Part shown: piece by piece, positions 46,095 to 55,463 of the stretch | How the letters are laid out: each line of letters starts with the position of its first letter | Position numbering within the stretch: position 1 is the stretch's first letter | DNA from: Acidobacteriota bacterium | Lineage (GTDB): Bacteria > Acidobacteriota > Aminicenantia > Aminicenantales > Saccharicenantaceae | Length of the DNA stretch: 64,000 nt | Direction of reading: 5' to 3' | NCBI GenBank assembly: GCA_033549365.1 | Contig: JAWSUF010000001.1 | Location: 186,001 to 250,000 of the forward strand | Program-made: the position numbers and the translations under genes | The notes under the pieces: model-generated | Databases searched by the model: none | Told to the model about the DNA's origin: nothing | What the model saw: the letters and a program-made list of their open reading frames with translations, nothing else

Positions 46095-46989
46095 CGAAGG
46101 TTCCGTCGCGGAATTCCTTGAAGGCCGTCCGGAGTTCCTCCTGCGTGTTCATGACGATCGGCCCCCGCCAGGCGACGGGTTCGCCGAGGGGCTGTCCCGA
46201 CATGATCAGAAACCGCACGGGCACGTCTCCGGCCGCGACCCGGATCCGGTCGCCGTCTCCGAAGAGAACGACGGAATGGTCGCCGAGCGTGCGTTTCCAA
46301 TCCAGATCAAAATATTCGGCCGGCTCGAATTCGAAGTCCGGCGCCTTTTCGCCGCGCGAGAAGATCCCTTCCCCCTCGAAGACATAGGCGATCACGGTGT
46401 GGCCGGGTTTTGTCGGATGGACAAACTCGGCGCCCGCCGGAACCGAAACATCGAGGTATTCGGGATCGATGACGATGTCGCGGACCGGCCCGCGGGTCTC
46501 GCCCACCTCCCCGCAGATGATCCGGACTGTGACGCCTCCAGGAAGCGCCACCTCGGGAATATCGGCGCTTTTCACGTCCCGGTAGCGGGAATCCATCATC
46601 TTTTGAGACGCCGGCAGATTGGCCCAGAGCTGGAAGCCGCCCATGCGGCCGTCGGCGCCACCTTTGGGCATTTCCTGATGGATGATGCCGCGTCCGGCCG
46701 TCATCCACTGGACGTCGCCGGGTCCGATCACGCCGGCGTTTCCCATGCTGTCGCCGTGTTCGGCCGTGCCGCGAAGCATGTAGGTGATCGTCTCGATGCC
46801 GCGGTGGGGATGCCAGGGAAAGCCGGGGAGATAACGTTCGGGATCGTCCTGGCGGAAATCGTCGAAAAGAAGAAACGGATCGAACAGCGGCGCCTCTCGG
46901 AACCCGAACCCGCGGCGCAGATGAACCCCCGCGCCTTCCAGGGTCGGCTGGCTGATTAAAACCTTGCGGACCTGTCTTTCCCGGGCCAT
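46060..46989 (-). CDS. Pirin family protein
   Basis: 309 aa bicupin, normal length. The N-terminal cupin has FPWHPHRGIETITYMLRG (two His), then GIIHQEM with the remaining His and Glu of the metal site. The first line (VRKVLISQPTLEGAGVHLRRGFG...DPFLLFDDF) is the pirin opening. Bacterial pirins act as quercetin dioxygenases or bind metabolic enzymes; the role here is unknown. The start follows GAGAGGAGGG. Its 3' end overlaps the amino-acid permease gene by 35 bases in opposite orientation. Confidence 0.93.
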   Translation of the reverse strand: MARERQVRKVLISQPTLEGAGVHLRRGFGFREAPLFDPFLLFDDFRQDDPERYLPGFPWHPHRGIETITYMLRGTAEHGDSMGNAGVIGPGDVQWMTAGRGIIHQEMPKGGADGRMGGFQLWANLPASQKMMDSRYRDVKSADIPEVALPGGVTVRIICGEVGETRGPVRDIVIDPEYLDVSVPAGAEFVHPTKPGHTVIAYVFEGEGIFSRGEKAPDFEFEPAEYFDLDWKRTLGDHSVVLFGDGDRIRVAAGDVPVRFLIMSGQPLGEPVAWRGPIVMNTQEELRTAFKEFRDGTFVKDFSKPSNDK

Positions 46990-47092
46990 GATCCCTCCTC
47001 TCTTTGATATTTTACCACCTCAATGCAATTCCCCACCGGATCCGCAAAGATTCGAAGCGCCGCCTCTGCGTCGTTTTTTATCACTCGGCCGT

Positions 47093-48682
47093 TCACGCTT
47101 CGCGGACGACGTCCATTTTCAGAGCGCGAGCCAACTCCTCCAGGGGTTCACGGACATCGCCGTAGACCGTCAGGCGGTGCCAGGAAAAGCGGTCCCATTC
47201 ATAAAAAAGCTTCTCGATATCGCCCTTGACTTCCGCGGCGAGCTTCGTCCGGCAGGCCTTGGGCTCGTCGACATTGCCGACCGTCTTGGCCTGATGAACG
47301 GCCATGGCCGAATAGTCCCTGTTGAAACGAAAGCTCGTCGTCATGTATCCGACCGGGAGAAGGGACTGGATCGAGGCGCCCCTGTTGTCTTCGGCATGAG
47401 AGCGGATGAGGAACGGATTGGCCGCGTCGTTCGGACCGAGCATCTTCGTCGGCGCCACGCAATGGGCATAGATGATCTGATTCGTCGAGGTGTCGAGAAC
47501 CGGATCCGAGGTATAGCTCGCCCGTCCGAACATATACCGGCAGATCATCATGGCCGTCATATCCTGGATCTGAGCCTCGCAGGTTCCACACTGCAGCCCG
47601 TCGTCGTTGATTTGACGGTAACCCAGGCAGGGGTATCCGGGAAGCTTTCCGCTGTAAAACCCTCCCAGACAGTCCATGGTGACGGCCTGAGCGCCCCGCT
47701 TCTCAAGAAGCTTTTTCATGGACAGATAAACGGCCGCCGCATTGAGAATATCGTCCCGGGTCGGTTCGATGACCTCGCGGGCCTCAGCGATCCAGCGATC
47801 CGACCAGGATGCCGCTTCATCGCGATCGATCGCCCGATAAACGGCATTGATCTCTTCGAAGGTCACGGTCTCAACGAGAGTCCCTAAAACTCTTGATGAC
47901 TCGCCCTTGTCGCCGACCACACGGAGAATCTTTGTTTCCTTCAGCCTGCGAAGAACCTCCGAGACATCGGCGATTTTGACGGGATCTTCCAGACAGGACA
48001 TATCGCCGGGAGTCGCGAAATTGGCCCTTCGGACACGGTCGGCCGCGGCGAAGAAACGATCGAGGGAAGCCTCGGGTCTGTTTAACAGACCGAAACAGCG
48101 GGCCGTCTCCACGACGTCCTGGAAACCGCAAGTCGAGAGCATCACAAGCTTCGCCCCTCCGCGCACCGCAGCGGCGCCGTGACAAAGAAAAACGCCCGAC
48201 CCCGCGTAGGGTTCATCCACGAGAAGGGCGGGGATGTTGAGTTCTCCGACGGCGGGAAACAACGAGGATGTCAGCCACCAGTTGGTGCACATCACGGAAA
48301 CAAGAAGGCCGTCCACCCGGCCGGCCAACTCCCGCACCTTGGGAATTTCCTCGTCGGGCGTCCCCTGAACGTCGATCGGGATGAACTCGATTTCGGGAAT
48401 TTCGCCCTGGAGGGTTTGCAGGATTTCCGTTTTCCGCGACTCATAATCGAAATTCACATAGGGCCAGACTTCCAAATCGCGCCGCGCCGTCACAAAAACG
48501 ACGCCCACTTTCACCCGGGTTCCATCTTTGGAAGAGGATCTTCCGCATCCCCCCGAACCCGAAAAGGCCAAGCCGGCGCCGGCCGCCGTCGCCAGAACTC
48601 CACAATCTCTTAAGAAGCTCCGGCGCGACAGACACCGGCATGACCCATGAAATCCTTCATTCCTCGTTTTTCGTTGATTCAT
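47093..48682 (-). CDS. Tat-exported L-fucose isomerase-like fold protein
   Basis: 529 aa. The N-terminus has CLSRRSFLRDCGVLATAAGAGLAFSGSGGCG: a twin-arginine motif, hydrophobic stretch, and a Cys that could be lipidated. The body resembles L-fucose/L-arabinose isomerase-like proteins: a Rossmann-like N-domain (VKVGVVFVTARRDLEVWPYVNFDY) and a C-terminal region with MDCLGGF, PCLGYRQINDDGLQCGTCEAQIQDM. Sugar isomerases of this fold are cytosolic, so an exported relative is unusual. Several Cys (CLGY, CGTC) might bind a metal or cluster. The start follows GGGGAGG; a TTG 11 codons upstream is less likely. The catalytic role is not established. Confidence 0.7.
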   Translation of the reverse strand: MNQRKTRNEGFHGSCRCLSRRSFLRDCGVLATAAGAGLAFSGSGGCGRSSSKDGTRVKVGVVFVTARRDLEVWPYVNFDYESRKTEILQTLQGEIPEIEFIPIDVQGTPDEEIPKVRELAGRVDGLLVSVMCTNWWLTSSLFPAVGELNIPALLVDEPYAGSGVFLCHGAAAVRGGAKLVMLSTCGFQDVVETARCFGLLNRPEASLDRFFAAADRVRRANFATPGDMSCLEDPVKIADVSEVLRRLKETKILRVVGDKGESSRVLGTLVETVTFEEINAVYRAIDRDEAASWSDRWIAEAREVIEPTRDDILNAAAVYLSMKKLLEKRGAQAVTMDCLGGFYSGKLPGYPCLGYRQINDDGLQCGTCEAQIQDMTAMMICRYMFGRASYTSDPVLDTSTNQIIYAHCVAPTKMLGPNDAANPFLIRSHAEDNRGASIQSLLPVGYMTTSFRFNRDYSAMAVHQAKTVGNVDEPKACRTKLAAEVKGDIEKLFYEWDRFSWHRLTVYGDVREPLEELARALKMDVVREA

Positions 48683-48789
48683 GGCCTCCCCTTTGTTGGA
48701 TGACATCATTGTCAATGCGGAGATGTCTGCGCATTCACCATTTCATATTGCTTCTTCATCCGGTTACATGTCAAGAACGAAAAAAAACC

Positions 48790-48818
48790 TTGACAAACAG
48801 CCCTCCCGGCAATATATT
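48790..48818 (+). promoter_or_regulatory. Promoter of the MerR/radical SAM operon
   Basis: TTGACA (48790-48795), a 17-nt spacer, TATATT (48813-48818). Downstream, before the start codon, the hexamer TATACG occurs twice (48821 and 48855), each followed by GTGCA within a few bases, possibly an operator. The 17-nt spacer differs from the 19-20 nt of classical MerR-activated promoters. Confidence 0.6.
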
Positions 48819-48872
48819 CTTATACGTGCATGTCTTATTTTCTATAAGCTATCATATACGCATAGGTGCATT

Positions 48873-49595
48873 ATGAAAAAAGATGTTTATTCTCTTGATG
48901 AACTGGCCCAAAAAACCGGCGCAACACCCGACGACATCGCCGAATGGACCCGAATCAAAATTCTCAAGCCGTTCGGCTTCAGTGACGACAAATTGCCGCT
49001 TTTTACGGCAGAGAATTTGGAGAAAATCGCCCATATCCGCAAACTCCGGGAACTCGGCTACGGCGCCGAGGCCATCCAGAAAATCATCCGCAAGGTCGGG
49101 CTGCCCATCGACGGACGCGGCCCCGACCCTTCTCCTGAAAAGGACCGTTATCTCACGGTCGGCGCCTTGGCCGAACGTTCGGGTGTCAGTCCCCGGACCA
49201 TCAAGCACTGGGAGGACAAGGGCATCCTCGAGCCCGACATGCGGACCGAGGGCGGGTTCCGCCTCTATCCCGAGTCCTACATTTTCCTGTGCCAGCTCAT
49301 CCGCGATCTCCAGCTCTTCGGCTACACCCTGGAAGAAATCAAGGCTCTCTCAGACGACGTCCGGACTTTTCTGGTCATCGAAGCCGACCCGGCCTCCTTC
49401 CCCCCATCCGAAGTGGAAGCGAAACTTGCGGGGATGATCGAGGCCATTCAGGCGCTCTTCGACAGGATGAAGCTTCTCCGAGAAGGCATCGATCGATGGG
49501 AGGACCTGCTCAAGAAAAAGAGAAAAGACATTCTCGCCCTTCAGGCGAAAAATCGAAAGCGGGCCGACCCGCTCAAGGAGGCCGGCCATGTCTAA
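48873..49595 (+). CDS. Tandem-MerR transcriptional regulator
   Basis: 240 aa with two MerR winged-helix domains in one chain: residues ~4-75 (VYSLDELAQKTGATPDDIAEWTRI...LGYGAEAIQKIIRK) and ~90-165 (YLTVGALAERSGVSPRTIKHWEDKGILEP...LFGYTLEEIKALSD). The second is the more canonical DNA-binding one; the first has a shorter recognition helix. A C-terminal coiled coil (~195-235, charged) should dimerise. No Cys cluster or effector pocket is visible, so metal sensing is unlikely. The gene overlaps the radical SAM gene by 8 bases, so it most likely controls that operon. The leader is A/T-rich compared with neighbours. Confidence 0.88.
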   Translation: MKKDVYSLDELAQKTGATPDDIAEWTRIKILKPFGFSDDKLPLFTAENLEKIAHIRKLRELGYGAEAIQKIIRKVGLPIDGRGPDPSPEKDRYLTVGALAERSGVSPRTIKHWEDKGILEPDMRTEGGFRLYPESYIFLCQLIRDLQLFGYTLEEIKALSDDVRTFLVIEADPASFPPSEVEAKLAGMIEAIQALFDRMKLLREGIDRWEDLLKKKRKDILALQAKNRKRADPLKEAGHV

Positions 49596-51030
49596 ATTCA
49601 TATTCATCGAACCTCAAGCCCCGGATCTTCACATCTTTTCGCAGTTCCCGCTCCCCCGTTTGGGAACGCTCATTCTGGGAACGATGATGAAGCGCCGCGG
49701 TTGCGAAGTCGAAGTCTTCGTGGAAGATTTCAGAAGGCTCGATTTCGAAGTCATCGGCTCAGCCGATCTCGTCGGCATCTCGACCATCACCTCGACGGCG
49801 CCTCGAGCCTATGCCATCGCCGACAGGGTTCGTGGCCTGGGAATCCCCGTCATCATGGGCGGGCCGCATGTGACATTTCTCACCGAGGAGGCTCTGGAAC
49901 ATGCCGACTTCGTCATCCGCGGCGAGGGCGAGGCGGCGCTTGCGACCTTCATGGACGCCCGCGAAAACGGCACGCCTCTCGCTGAGGTCCCGAACCTCTC
50001 CTTCAGGGACGCCGACGGCCGAATTCACCACAACCCCATGGCCCCCCGGGCGGAAAACCTCGACACCATCCCTTTCCCGGACTTCACACTCCTCAAGCCC
50101 GACGCTCCGGGCCAAAGACGCATGAGTTCGATTCCCGTACTCACCTCGCGCGGCTGCCCTTATGACTGCTCCTTCTGTTCCGTGACCGGGATGTTCGGCC
50201 GGAAATATCGCCACCGTTCGACGGAAAACATCATCGAGGAACTCCGGCTCTATGACAGCCGGAAAAACTCCATTTTCTTTTACGACGACAATTTCGCGGC
50301 TGACCCTCAACGGACCCGGGAGCTCTGCGAAGCCATGATCCGCGAAAAGTTCAAGTTCAATTGGACGACCCAAGTCCGGGCCGACATCACCCGCGACCCC
50401 GATCTTGTCCGTCTCATGAAGCGCTCCGGCTGCCACACCCTCTACATCGGCTTCGAGTCCGTGAACCCGGCAAGCCTCGAGGACATGAAAAAAAAGCAGA
50501 CCGTGGCCGAAATCGCCCAGGCTGTCAAGATCCTGCGCCGCCACCGCATCAAAATTCATGGCATGTTCGTCCTCGGGTTCGACCAGGACGACTGGGAATC
50601 CGTCCGGAAAACGGTCCGGTGGGCCAAAAAATCCAGGCTGACATCGACACAGTTTCTGATTCTGACACCCCTTCCCGGCTCGGAGTTCTATAACCGGATC
50701 TCCTCCGAGAACCGGATTCAATTTCACGATTGGACTCTCTACGACGCCCATCACGCCGTCTTCCAACCCGCCCGGTTTTCGCTCTTTGACCTGCAGAAAG
50801 CACAGATCTTCGCCCACAAGAAGTTCTATTCGTTAAAACAGACGGCCCGCAAGCTTCTGGCCGGAGAGTGGTTCGGCGTGGCGATCGCCCACTATGCCCG
50901 AAATCTCAACCGGATGTGGCGGCGCCGCAACAGGCTTTTTATGCGGGCGATCAAGCTTCTCAAGCCTCGGCCCGGTTCGCGGGCAAAAATCAACGTCGAC
51001 TACCGCCAGGAAATCAACCTCGATATCTAA
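49588..51030 (+). CDS. B12-binding domain radical SAM protein
   Basis: 480 aa. Residues ~1-140 form a cobalamin-binding Rossmann domain (LPRLGTLILGTMMKRRGCEVEVFVEDF, GPHVTFLTEEALEHADFVIRGEGEAA) lacking the DxHxxG of base-off binders. The radical SAM core begins TSRGCPYDCSFCSVTGMFG with CxxxCxxC, then FFYDDNFAAD, and GCHTLYIGFESVNPASLEDMKKKQT. The C-terminal ~100 residues are helical and basic. Members methylate unactivated carbons or rearrange substrates; family-level function only. An N-terminal GGAGG site sets the start, inside the MerR gene. Confidence 0.9.
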   Translation: MSKFIFIEPQAPDLHIFSQFPLPRLGTLILGTMMKRRGCEVEVFVEDFRRLDFEVIGSADLVGISTITSTAPRAYAIADRVRGLGIPVIMGGPHVTFLTEEALEHADFVIRGEGEAALATFMDARENGTPLAEVPNLSFRDADGRIHHNPMAPRAENLDTIPFPDFTLLKPDAPGQRRMSSIPVLTSRGCPYDCSFCSVTGMFGRKYRHRSTENIIEELRLYDSRKNSIFFYDDNFAADPQRTRELCEAMIREKFKFNWTTQVRADITRDPDLVRLMKRSGCHTLYIGFESVNPASLEDMKKKQTVAEIAQAVKILRRHRIKIHGMFVLGFDQDDWESVRKTVRWAKKSRLTSTQFLILTPLPGSEFYNRISSENRIQFHDWTLYDAHHAVFQPARFSLFDLQKAQIFAHKKFYSLKQTARKLLAGEWFGVAIAHYARNLNRMWRRRNRLFMRAIKLLKPRPGSRAKINVDYRQEINLDI

Positions 51031-51060
51031 TCCGACTGGAGCTTTCCAAAGTCAAGCAAC

Positions 51061-54000
51061 CTACTTCAAGTAAGGGACTCCTTTTTCAGCCAGAAGCTTG
51101 TTGAGCGCCGGAATGTCTTTGTTCCGGATGTCATCGAGGGCCGCGAGGAGCGGGGCGATGAAGTTCTTGAAATCGTTCATCTGGTCGATCGCCGTCTGTG
51201 TCGGACGACCCATGCCGCCGAATGCGCCGACGACGCCGATCACAAGCTCGGCCGCCGTGCCGCCCCGGAAAGCGACAAGGATGGGCTTGCGGAAGAAGCC
51301 CTGGTCCGGCGGGCTCAGAAAATAGACGGCCTTGATCTCATCGATCTTGTCCCGGACGGCCATGAAGGCCACCGTCAACGCCACGTCGGCGGGCTTGATC
51401 GCCGAGATCCGCGGCGCCAGTTCTTCGAACTGTTTCGTCAGACCGTCGAGTGCCTGGATGAGTTCCCTTCCCTTGCGGGACAATTCCCTGGCTTCAAGGA
51501 AGTAGGTCCGTCCCATTTCCCGCTCTTCCATCGTGTGATCCTGGAGTTCGTCTTCGCGGACGATAAGCGGCTTTTCCTGAACCCGGCCGTTCACCTCCAG
51601 AACGACCTTGTATTCGCCCGGAAGCGCCCAGGGTCCGAAGAGACCCATGGCCGCGCCGCGGCCTCCCCATCCCCCCGCCGACGCCATGGCCGCGGCCGAA
51701 GGCGCGGCGCCTTCCCGAAGATTCCAATACATCCGGTTGAGACCGGGGTTGTTCGTCAACCCCGGCCAGGCGATCTCGCGCCCATCCTTGTCGACGACGG
51801 CCAGCTTGATCTTGGCGGTCTTGGCCGCGGCCGGATTCAGATAATACGTGAGAGCCGCGCCGTAGGGCGAGTTCTCGCCGGCATAACCCGGATCGCTGTA
51901 CATGTCGACCGTCGTCCGCGTGGCAAAAAGCGTCGCCGGTTTGACGTCGAAAAGGAGGGCTTCAGCCTTCATGCCCTCGGCCGTCAGGCCGGAAAGCGCC
52001 CGGATGTCGTCGATGATCCAGACGCCGCGGCCGTGGGTACCGATGATGAGATCGCGGTCGCGCGGGTGGATTTTGATGTCGCGCACGGCGATCGTCGGGA
52101 AGCCGTTCCGGTAAGAAATCCAGTTCGCCCCCCCGTCCAAGGTGATGAACAAACCGAACTCCGAGCCGACAAACAGCAGGTTGGGATTGTCAATATCTTC
52201 GCGTACGGTATGGAGATAGCCGTATTCGGGCAGGTTGCCGCGGATGGACGTCCAGGTCTTCCCGAAGTCCGTGCTCTTGAAGACATAAGGCTTGTAGTCG
52301 GCGACCTGGTGGCGCGACACGGTGAGATAGACGCCGCCTTCAACGTGATGGGAGGCCTCGATGCGCGTCACCCAGTTGTCGTGGGCGGCAAATCCCCGGA
52401 TATTCTTGGTCACGTTTTCCCAGGTCGCGCCGCCGTCGCGTGTGACCTGGACCTGGCCGTCATCCGTCCCGACCCAGATCAAACCTTCCTTCAAGGGCGA
52501 TTCCGAGATGGTCAGGATGGTGCAGTGGTTTTCCGCCCCCGTATTGTCCATCGTCAACCCGCCCGAATCGATGATCTTGGCCGGATCGTTGGTCGTCAGA
52601 TCCGGGCTCGCCTTGGTCCAGGACATGCCCCGGTCCGTGGACTTGAACAGGTAATTTCCGCCGAAGTAGAGCACAAAGCGGTTATGGCGTGAGAGCAGAA
52701 TGGGCGAGTTCCAGTTGAACCGGTAAGGCGGCTCGGAGAGAGGCGCCTCCGGCCGAACGCGCTGGGATTCCCCCGTTTTCAGGTTATGGCGCTCGATTCC
52801 GCCCATCTGGAGGTTTCGGAACATGACCCACCAGTCGATGGGGTCAAACTGGGCATAATATCCGTCTCCTCCGCCCGTCGGGATCCAGTAATGGTTGAGG
52901 ATGCCGGCCCGCTCCCTTGTATTGGACGGGCCCAGCCAATTGCCGTTGTCCTGGAGACCGACATTCACATAATAGGGATCGCGCATGTCGAACCCGACAT
53001 TGTAGACTTCGGCCCAGGCCTGCGAGGCGACGCCGTAGGCATTGACCCCTCCGTCCCAGGAAATGTCGATTCCGCCGTCGTTCCCGCTGATCACATGGCG
53101 CGGGTTATCCGGATTCACCCAGACCGCGTGGTGATCGGGATGGGCGCCGCGGAAAATTTGCTCGAAAGTTCGGCCGGCGTCGCGGCTGACAAAACAGCTT
53201 CCCGAATAGACATAGACCACAAGCTCGTTCGAGGGGTCCACGGTGAGGCGGCTGTAATAGAACGGCCGGAAGTTGACCCGGTCGTAGGTGCGGGCGTCGG
53301 ACATGCGCCGCCAGGTGAATCCTTTGTCCTCCGAGCGGAAAAGGCCCCGCTCCTCGCCTTCCGCTTCAATGAGAACGTAGACGACATTGGGGTTGCTGCG
53401 GGCCACGCCGAGCCCGATCCGGCCCCAGGGTTTTTTGGGCAGTCCCTGCGTCAACGGAGTCCAGGTGTCGCCGCCGTCCGTGGTTTTGTAAAGTCCGCTC
53501 CCCGGACCGCCGCTTCGGAAATGATAGGGTTTTCGGAGGTGGTCCCACATTCCGGCATAGAGGATCTTGGAGTTCGAAGGGTCCATGACCAGATCGGAGG
53601 CGCCGGTTCCGGAATCGAGATAAAGGACTTTTTTCCAGGTCTTGCCGCCGTCTTGCGTACGGTAGACGCCGCGGTCCTCGTTGGAGCCCCAGAGATGGCC
53701 CTGGGCCGCGACATAGACGATGTCGGGGTTGACGGGATCGATGGCGATCCGGCTGATGAAGAGCGTTCGGGCCAGGCCCATGTTCTTCCAGGTCCGTCCG
53801 CCGTCCTCGGATTTATAGACGCCGTCGCCGGGCGCGACGGAGTTCCGGGCGGTGGCCTCCCCGGTTCCGGCCCAGACGATGTCGGGGTGGCTCGGAGAGA
53901 CGGCCACGGCGCCGACGGCGACAGTCGCCTCCTCATGGAAGGACGGAATCCAGGTGATTCCGGAATCGACGGATTTCCAGAGCCCGCTCGGACCGACCGC

Positions 54001-54234
54001 GGCATAAATCACGGTCGTGTCGCTGTCGGGAACGGCCAGGTCCACGACCCGGCCGCCCATATTGGCCGGTCCGATGTTTCGGGCCTTGAGCTGGTTGATA
54101 ACGGTCGCGGCATCGAAGGCGGCGGGTTTGGCCTCCTTGGCTTGGGCCGCCTGGCCAAAGACCGCGGCACCGGGCGCTAAAAGCAGGGCGGCCGCCGCGA
54201 ACGCACAGACAAAACGGTGAAAGGGACGAGACAT
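51061..54234 (-). CDS. Exported Asp-box (sortilin/VPS10-like) beta-propeller protein, copy 1
   Basis: 1,057 aa with a signal peptide (HRFVCAFAAAALLLAPGAAVFGQA). At least ten Asp-box loops of the type SxDxGxTW are readable (e.g. KSVDSGITW, KSEDGGRTW, RTQDGGKTW, KTTDGGDTW, VTRDGGATW), each closing a beta-blade, giving one or two propellers over the first ~730 residues. The C-terminal ~320 residues hold a beta domain (EYKVVLEVNGRVQEKPLIV) and a helical tail. Such proteins are abundant in Aminicenantes, Acidobacteria and Bacteroidota and are annotated as glycosyl hydrolases, but no catalytic residues can be assigned. A paralogue is encoded at 58.9 kb. Start follows CAGGAGG. Confidence 0.88.
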   Translation of the reverse strand: MSRPFHRFVCAFAAAALLLAPGAAVFGQAAQAKEAKPAAFDAATVINQLKARNIGPANMGGRVVDLAVPDSDTTVIYAAVGPSGLWKSVDSGITWIPSFHEEATVAVGAVAVSPSHPDIVWAGTGEATARNSVAPGDGVYKSEDGGRTWKNMGLARTLFISRIAIDPVNPDIVYVAAQGHLWGSNEDRGVYRTQDGGKTWKKVLYLDSGTGASDLVMDPSNSKILYAGMWDHLRKPYHFRSGGPGSGLYKTTDGGDTWTPLTQGLPKKPWGRIGLGVARSNPNVVYVLIEAEGEERGLFRSEDKGFTWRRMSDARTYDRVNFRPFYYSRLTVDPSNELVVYVYSGSCFVSRDAGRTFEQIFRGAHPDHHAVWVNPDNPRHVISGNDGGIDISWDGGVNAYGVASQAWAEVYNVGFDMRDPYYVNVGLQDNGNWLGPSNTRERAGILNHYWIPTGGGDGYYAQFDPIDWWVMFRNLQMGGIERHNLKTGESQRVRPEAPLSEPPYRFNWNSPILLSRHNRFVLYFGGNYLFKSTDRGMSWTKASPDLTTNDPAKIIDSGGLTMDNTGAENHCTILTISESPLKEGLIWVGTDDGQVQVTRDGGATWENVTKNIRGFAAHDNWVTRIEASHHVEGGVYLTVSRHQVADYKPYVFKSTDFGKTWTSIRGNLPEYGYLHTVREDIDNPNLLFVGSEFGLFITLDGGANWISYRNGFPTIAVRDIKIHPRDRDLIIGTHGRGVWIIDDIRALSGLTAEGMKAEALLFDVKPATLFATRTTVDMYSDPGYAGENSPYGAALTYYLNPAAAKTAKIKLAVVDKDGREIAWPGLTNNPGLNRMYWNLREGAAPSAAAMASAGGWGGRGAAMGLFGPWALPGEYKVVLEVNGRVQEKPLIVREDELQDHTMEEREMGRTYFLEARELSRKGRELIQALDGLTKQFEELAPRISAIKPADVALTVAFMAVRDKIDEIKAVYFLSPPDQGFFRKPILVAFRGGTAAELVIGVVGAFGGMGRPTQTAIDQMNDFKNFIAPLLAALDDIRNKDIPALNKLLAEKGVPYLK

Positions 54235-54264
54235 GAGAACCTCCTGAGCCTGGGTTTTCTTCCG

Positions 54265-54294
54265 CTTATAACAGAATTCGCCCCCTTAAATCAA
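54265..54294 (-). promoter_or_regulatory. Promoter of Asp-box protein copy 1
   Basis: TTGATT, an 18-nt spacer and TATAAG on the minus strand; leader about 25 nt. The -35 overlaps the very end of the upstream fragment gene. Confidence 0.5.
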
Positions 54295-54298
54295 TATT

Positions 54299-54718
54299 TT
54301 ATTTCAGGATCATTCTTTGACTTCTATCCGCGACTCGCGGTCGAGCGGATTGGAGCGGAAACCGTCTTTTTTCATTCAGAAAGCCGCGCATCTCCCGAAT
54401 GGATTCCCGTGTCGTTTTCAGATCGAATCCCCCCGCGGCCGCATCCGCCACCGCCTGTTTGAGCCGCTTGTCGTCCCAGCTCCTGTCGAGTTTGAAGCCT
54501 CTCTGGAGCCTGGACCGATCGACATCGAGAGCCGCGAGCCGCTCCAGAAAATCGACACCGACTTCGCTGAAGAACGCCCCGATCACCATATTGAGCTTCT
54601 GCATGAGCTCGGCATGATGTCGATCGGAATTCGCCGATTCGCTCAAGCCAATTCGCACCGTCACAGTTCCATGATAAAATTCCGCGTTCGAATCCCAGCC
54701 GTAGACAGAGGACCTCAT
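54299..54718 (-). pseudogene. Probable 5'-truncated remnant of a conserved hypothetical membrane protein
   Basis: Up to 139 residues. The stretch AELMQKLNMVIGAFFSEVGVDFLERLAALD, then a helical segment ending DLKTTRESIREMRGFLNEKRRF, resembles the soluble C-terminal part of bacterial membrane proteins in which it follows two transmembrane helices. Those helices are missing here; the sequence where they should be encoded belongs to an outer-membrane protein gene on the other strand, whose start codon overlaps this frame's first ATG. It has no ribosome site at any start. Either a degraded gene or a standalone soluble version. The resemblance is from memory of family motifs and needs a database check. 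Confidence 0.4.
54653..54680 (+). promoter_or_regulatory. Possible promoter of the TorF-like gene
   Basis: TTCGCA, a 16-nt spacer and TAAAAT with an upstream TG (extended -10), about 35 nt before the start codon; it lies inside the fragment gene on the other strand. Confidence 0.35.
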
Positions 54719-55427
54719 GAAAAAAACCGTTGTCTTGCTGACGATGGCCGCATCTCTCGTTCCGCTCCATGCCGGAATTCAGGTTTCAGGCCAGGCCGAC
54801 ATCGTCTCGCGCTACATCTGGCGCGGATTCGATCTCTATCCCGAAAACAAACCGGCCTTCCAGCCCTCCCTGACCTTCGATTTCGGGAACAGCGGCCTCA
54901 GCGTCGAGGCCTGGTTCAGCTTCGCCTCCGCAAACCGCGCCGAATTCAAAACCGCCGACGAGCTCAATCTGATCGTGTCCTATGCCCTGCCCGCCGGAGA
55001 CAACGTCGACCTCTCGGCGGGCCTCATCCACTATGTCTATTACCGGACGCCGGGCTTCACTTACCGAAACGACACAAGCCGTGAAGTTTTCGTCGAGGCG
55101 GGGCTGCCGAATGTGTTCGCCCGGCCTTCTCTAACCGTTTTCTACGACTTCGATCTCGGCGACGGCCTCTATGCCGAGCTCTCGGGAGCGCTCGACGCCC
55201 CGCTTTCGGAAAACGTCGTTCCCGAACTCTCCGTCGCCCTCGGCTATAACGGCAGGCAATATCAGAAGGAAAAATCCGGGTTGTCCCACCTCTCCTGGAC
55301 GCTGGCCCTCCCCTTGGAGGCGAAGGGCGTGACCATCACGCCCTTCTGCAACCTGACGTTCATTTTTCTGCGCGCCGTCAACCCTTCCAAAAGCGAGATC
55401 TTCTTCGGCCTTTCGGTCTCTTTCTGA
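54717..55427 (+). CDS. Exported beta-barrel protein (TorF/Gcw_chp-like)
   Basis: 236 aa with a signal peptide (KKTVVLLTMAASLVPLHAG). The mature start VSGQADIVSRYIWRGFDLYPENKPAFQPSLTFDF is the typical first-strand region of the Gcw_chp/TorF family (SRYIWRGF... is near diagnostic). Alternating-strand segments run to the C-terminus, which ends ...FFGLSVSF, with a terminal Phe. Family members are outer-membrane proteins of unknown substrate. The start ATG lacks a strong site (ACAGAGGACC precedes it). Its start codon overlaps a minus-strand fragment gene. Confidence 0.85.
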   Translation: MKKTVVLLTMAASLVPLHAGIQVSGQADIVSRYIWRGFDLYPENKPAFQPSLTFDFGNSGLSVEAWFSFASANRAEFKTADELNLIVSYALPAGDNVDLSAGLIHYVYYRTPGFTYRNDTSREVFVEAGLPNVFARPSLTVFYDFDLGDGLYAELSGALDAPLSENVVPELSVALGYNGRQYQKEKSGLSHLSWTLALPLEAKGVTITPFCNLTFIFLRAVNPSKSEIFFGLSVSF

Positions 55428-55463
55428 ATTGAACCCCGGCTTTCACAAATCCGAACTCCGCGG

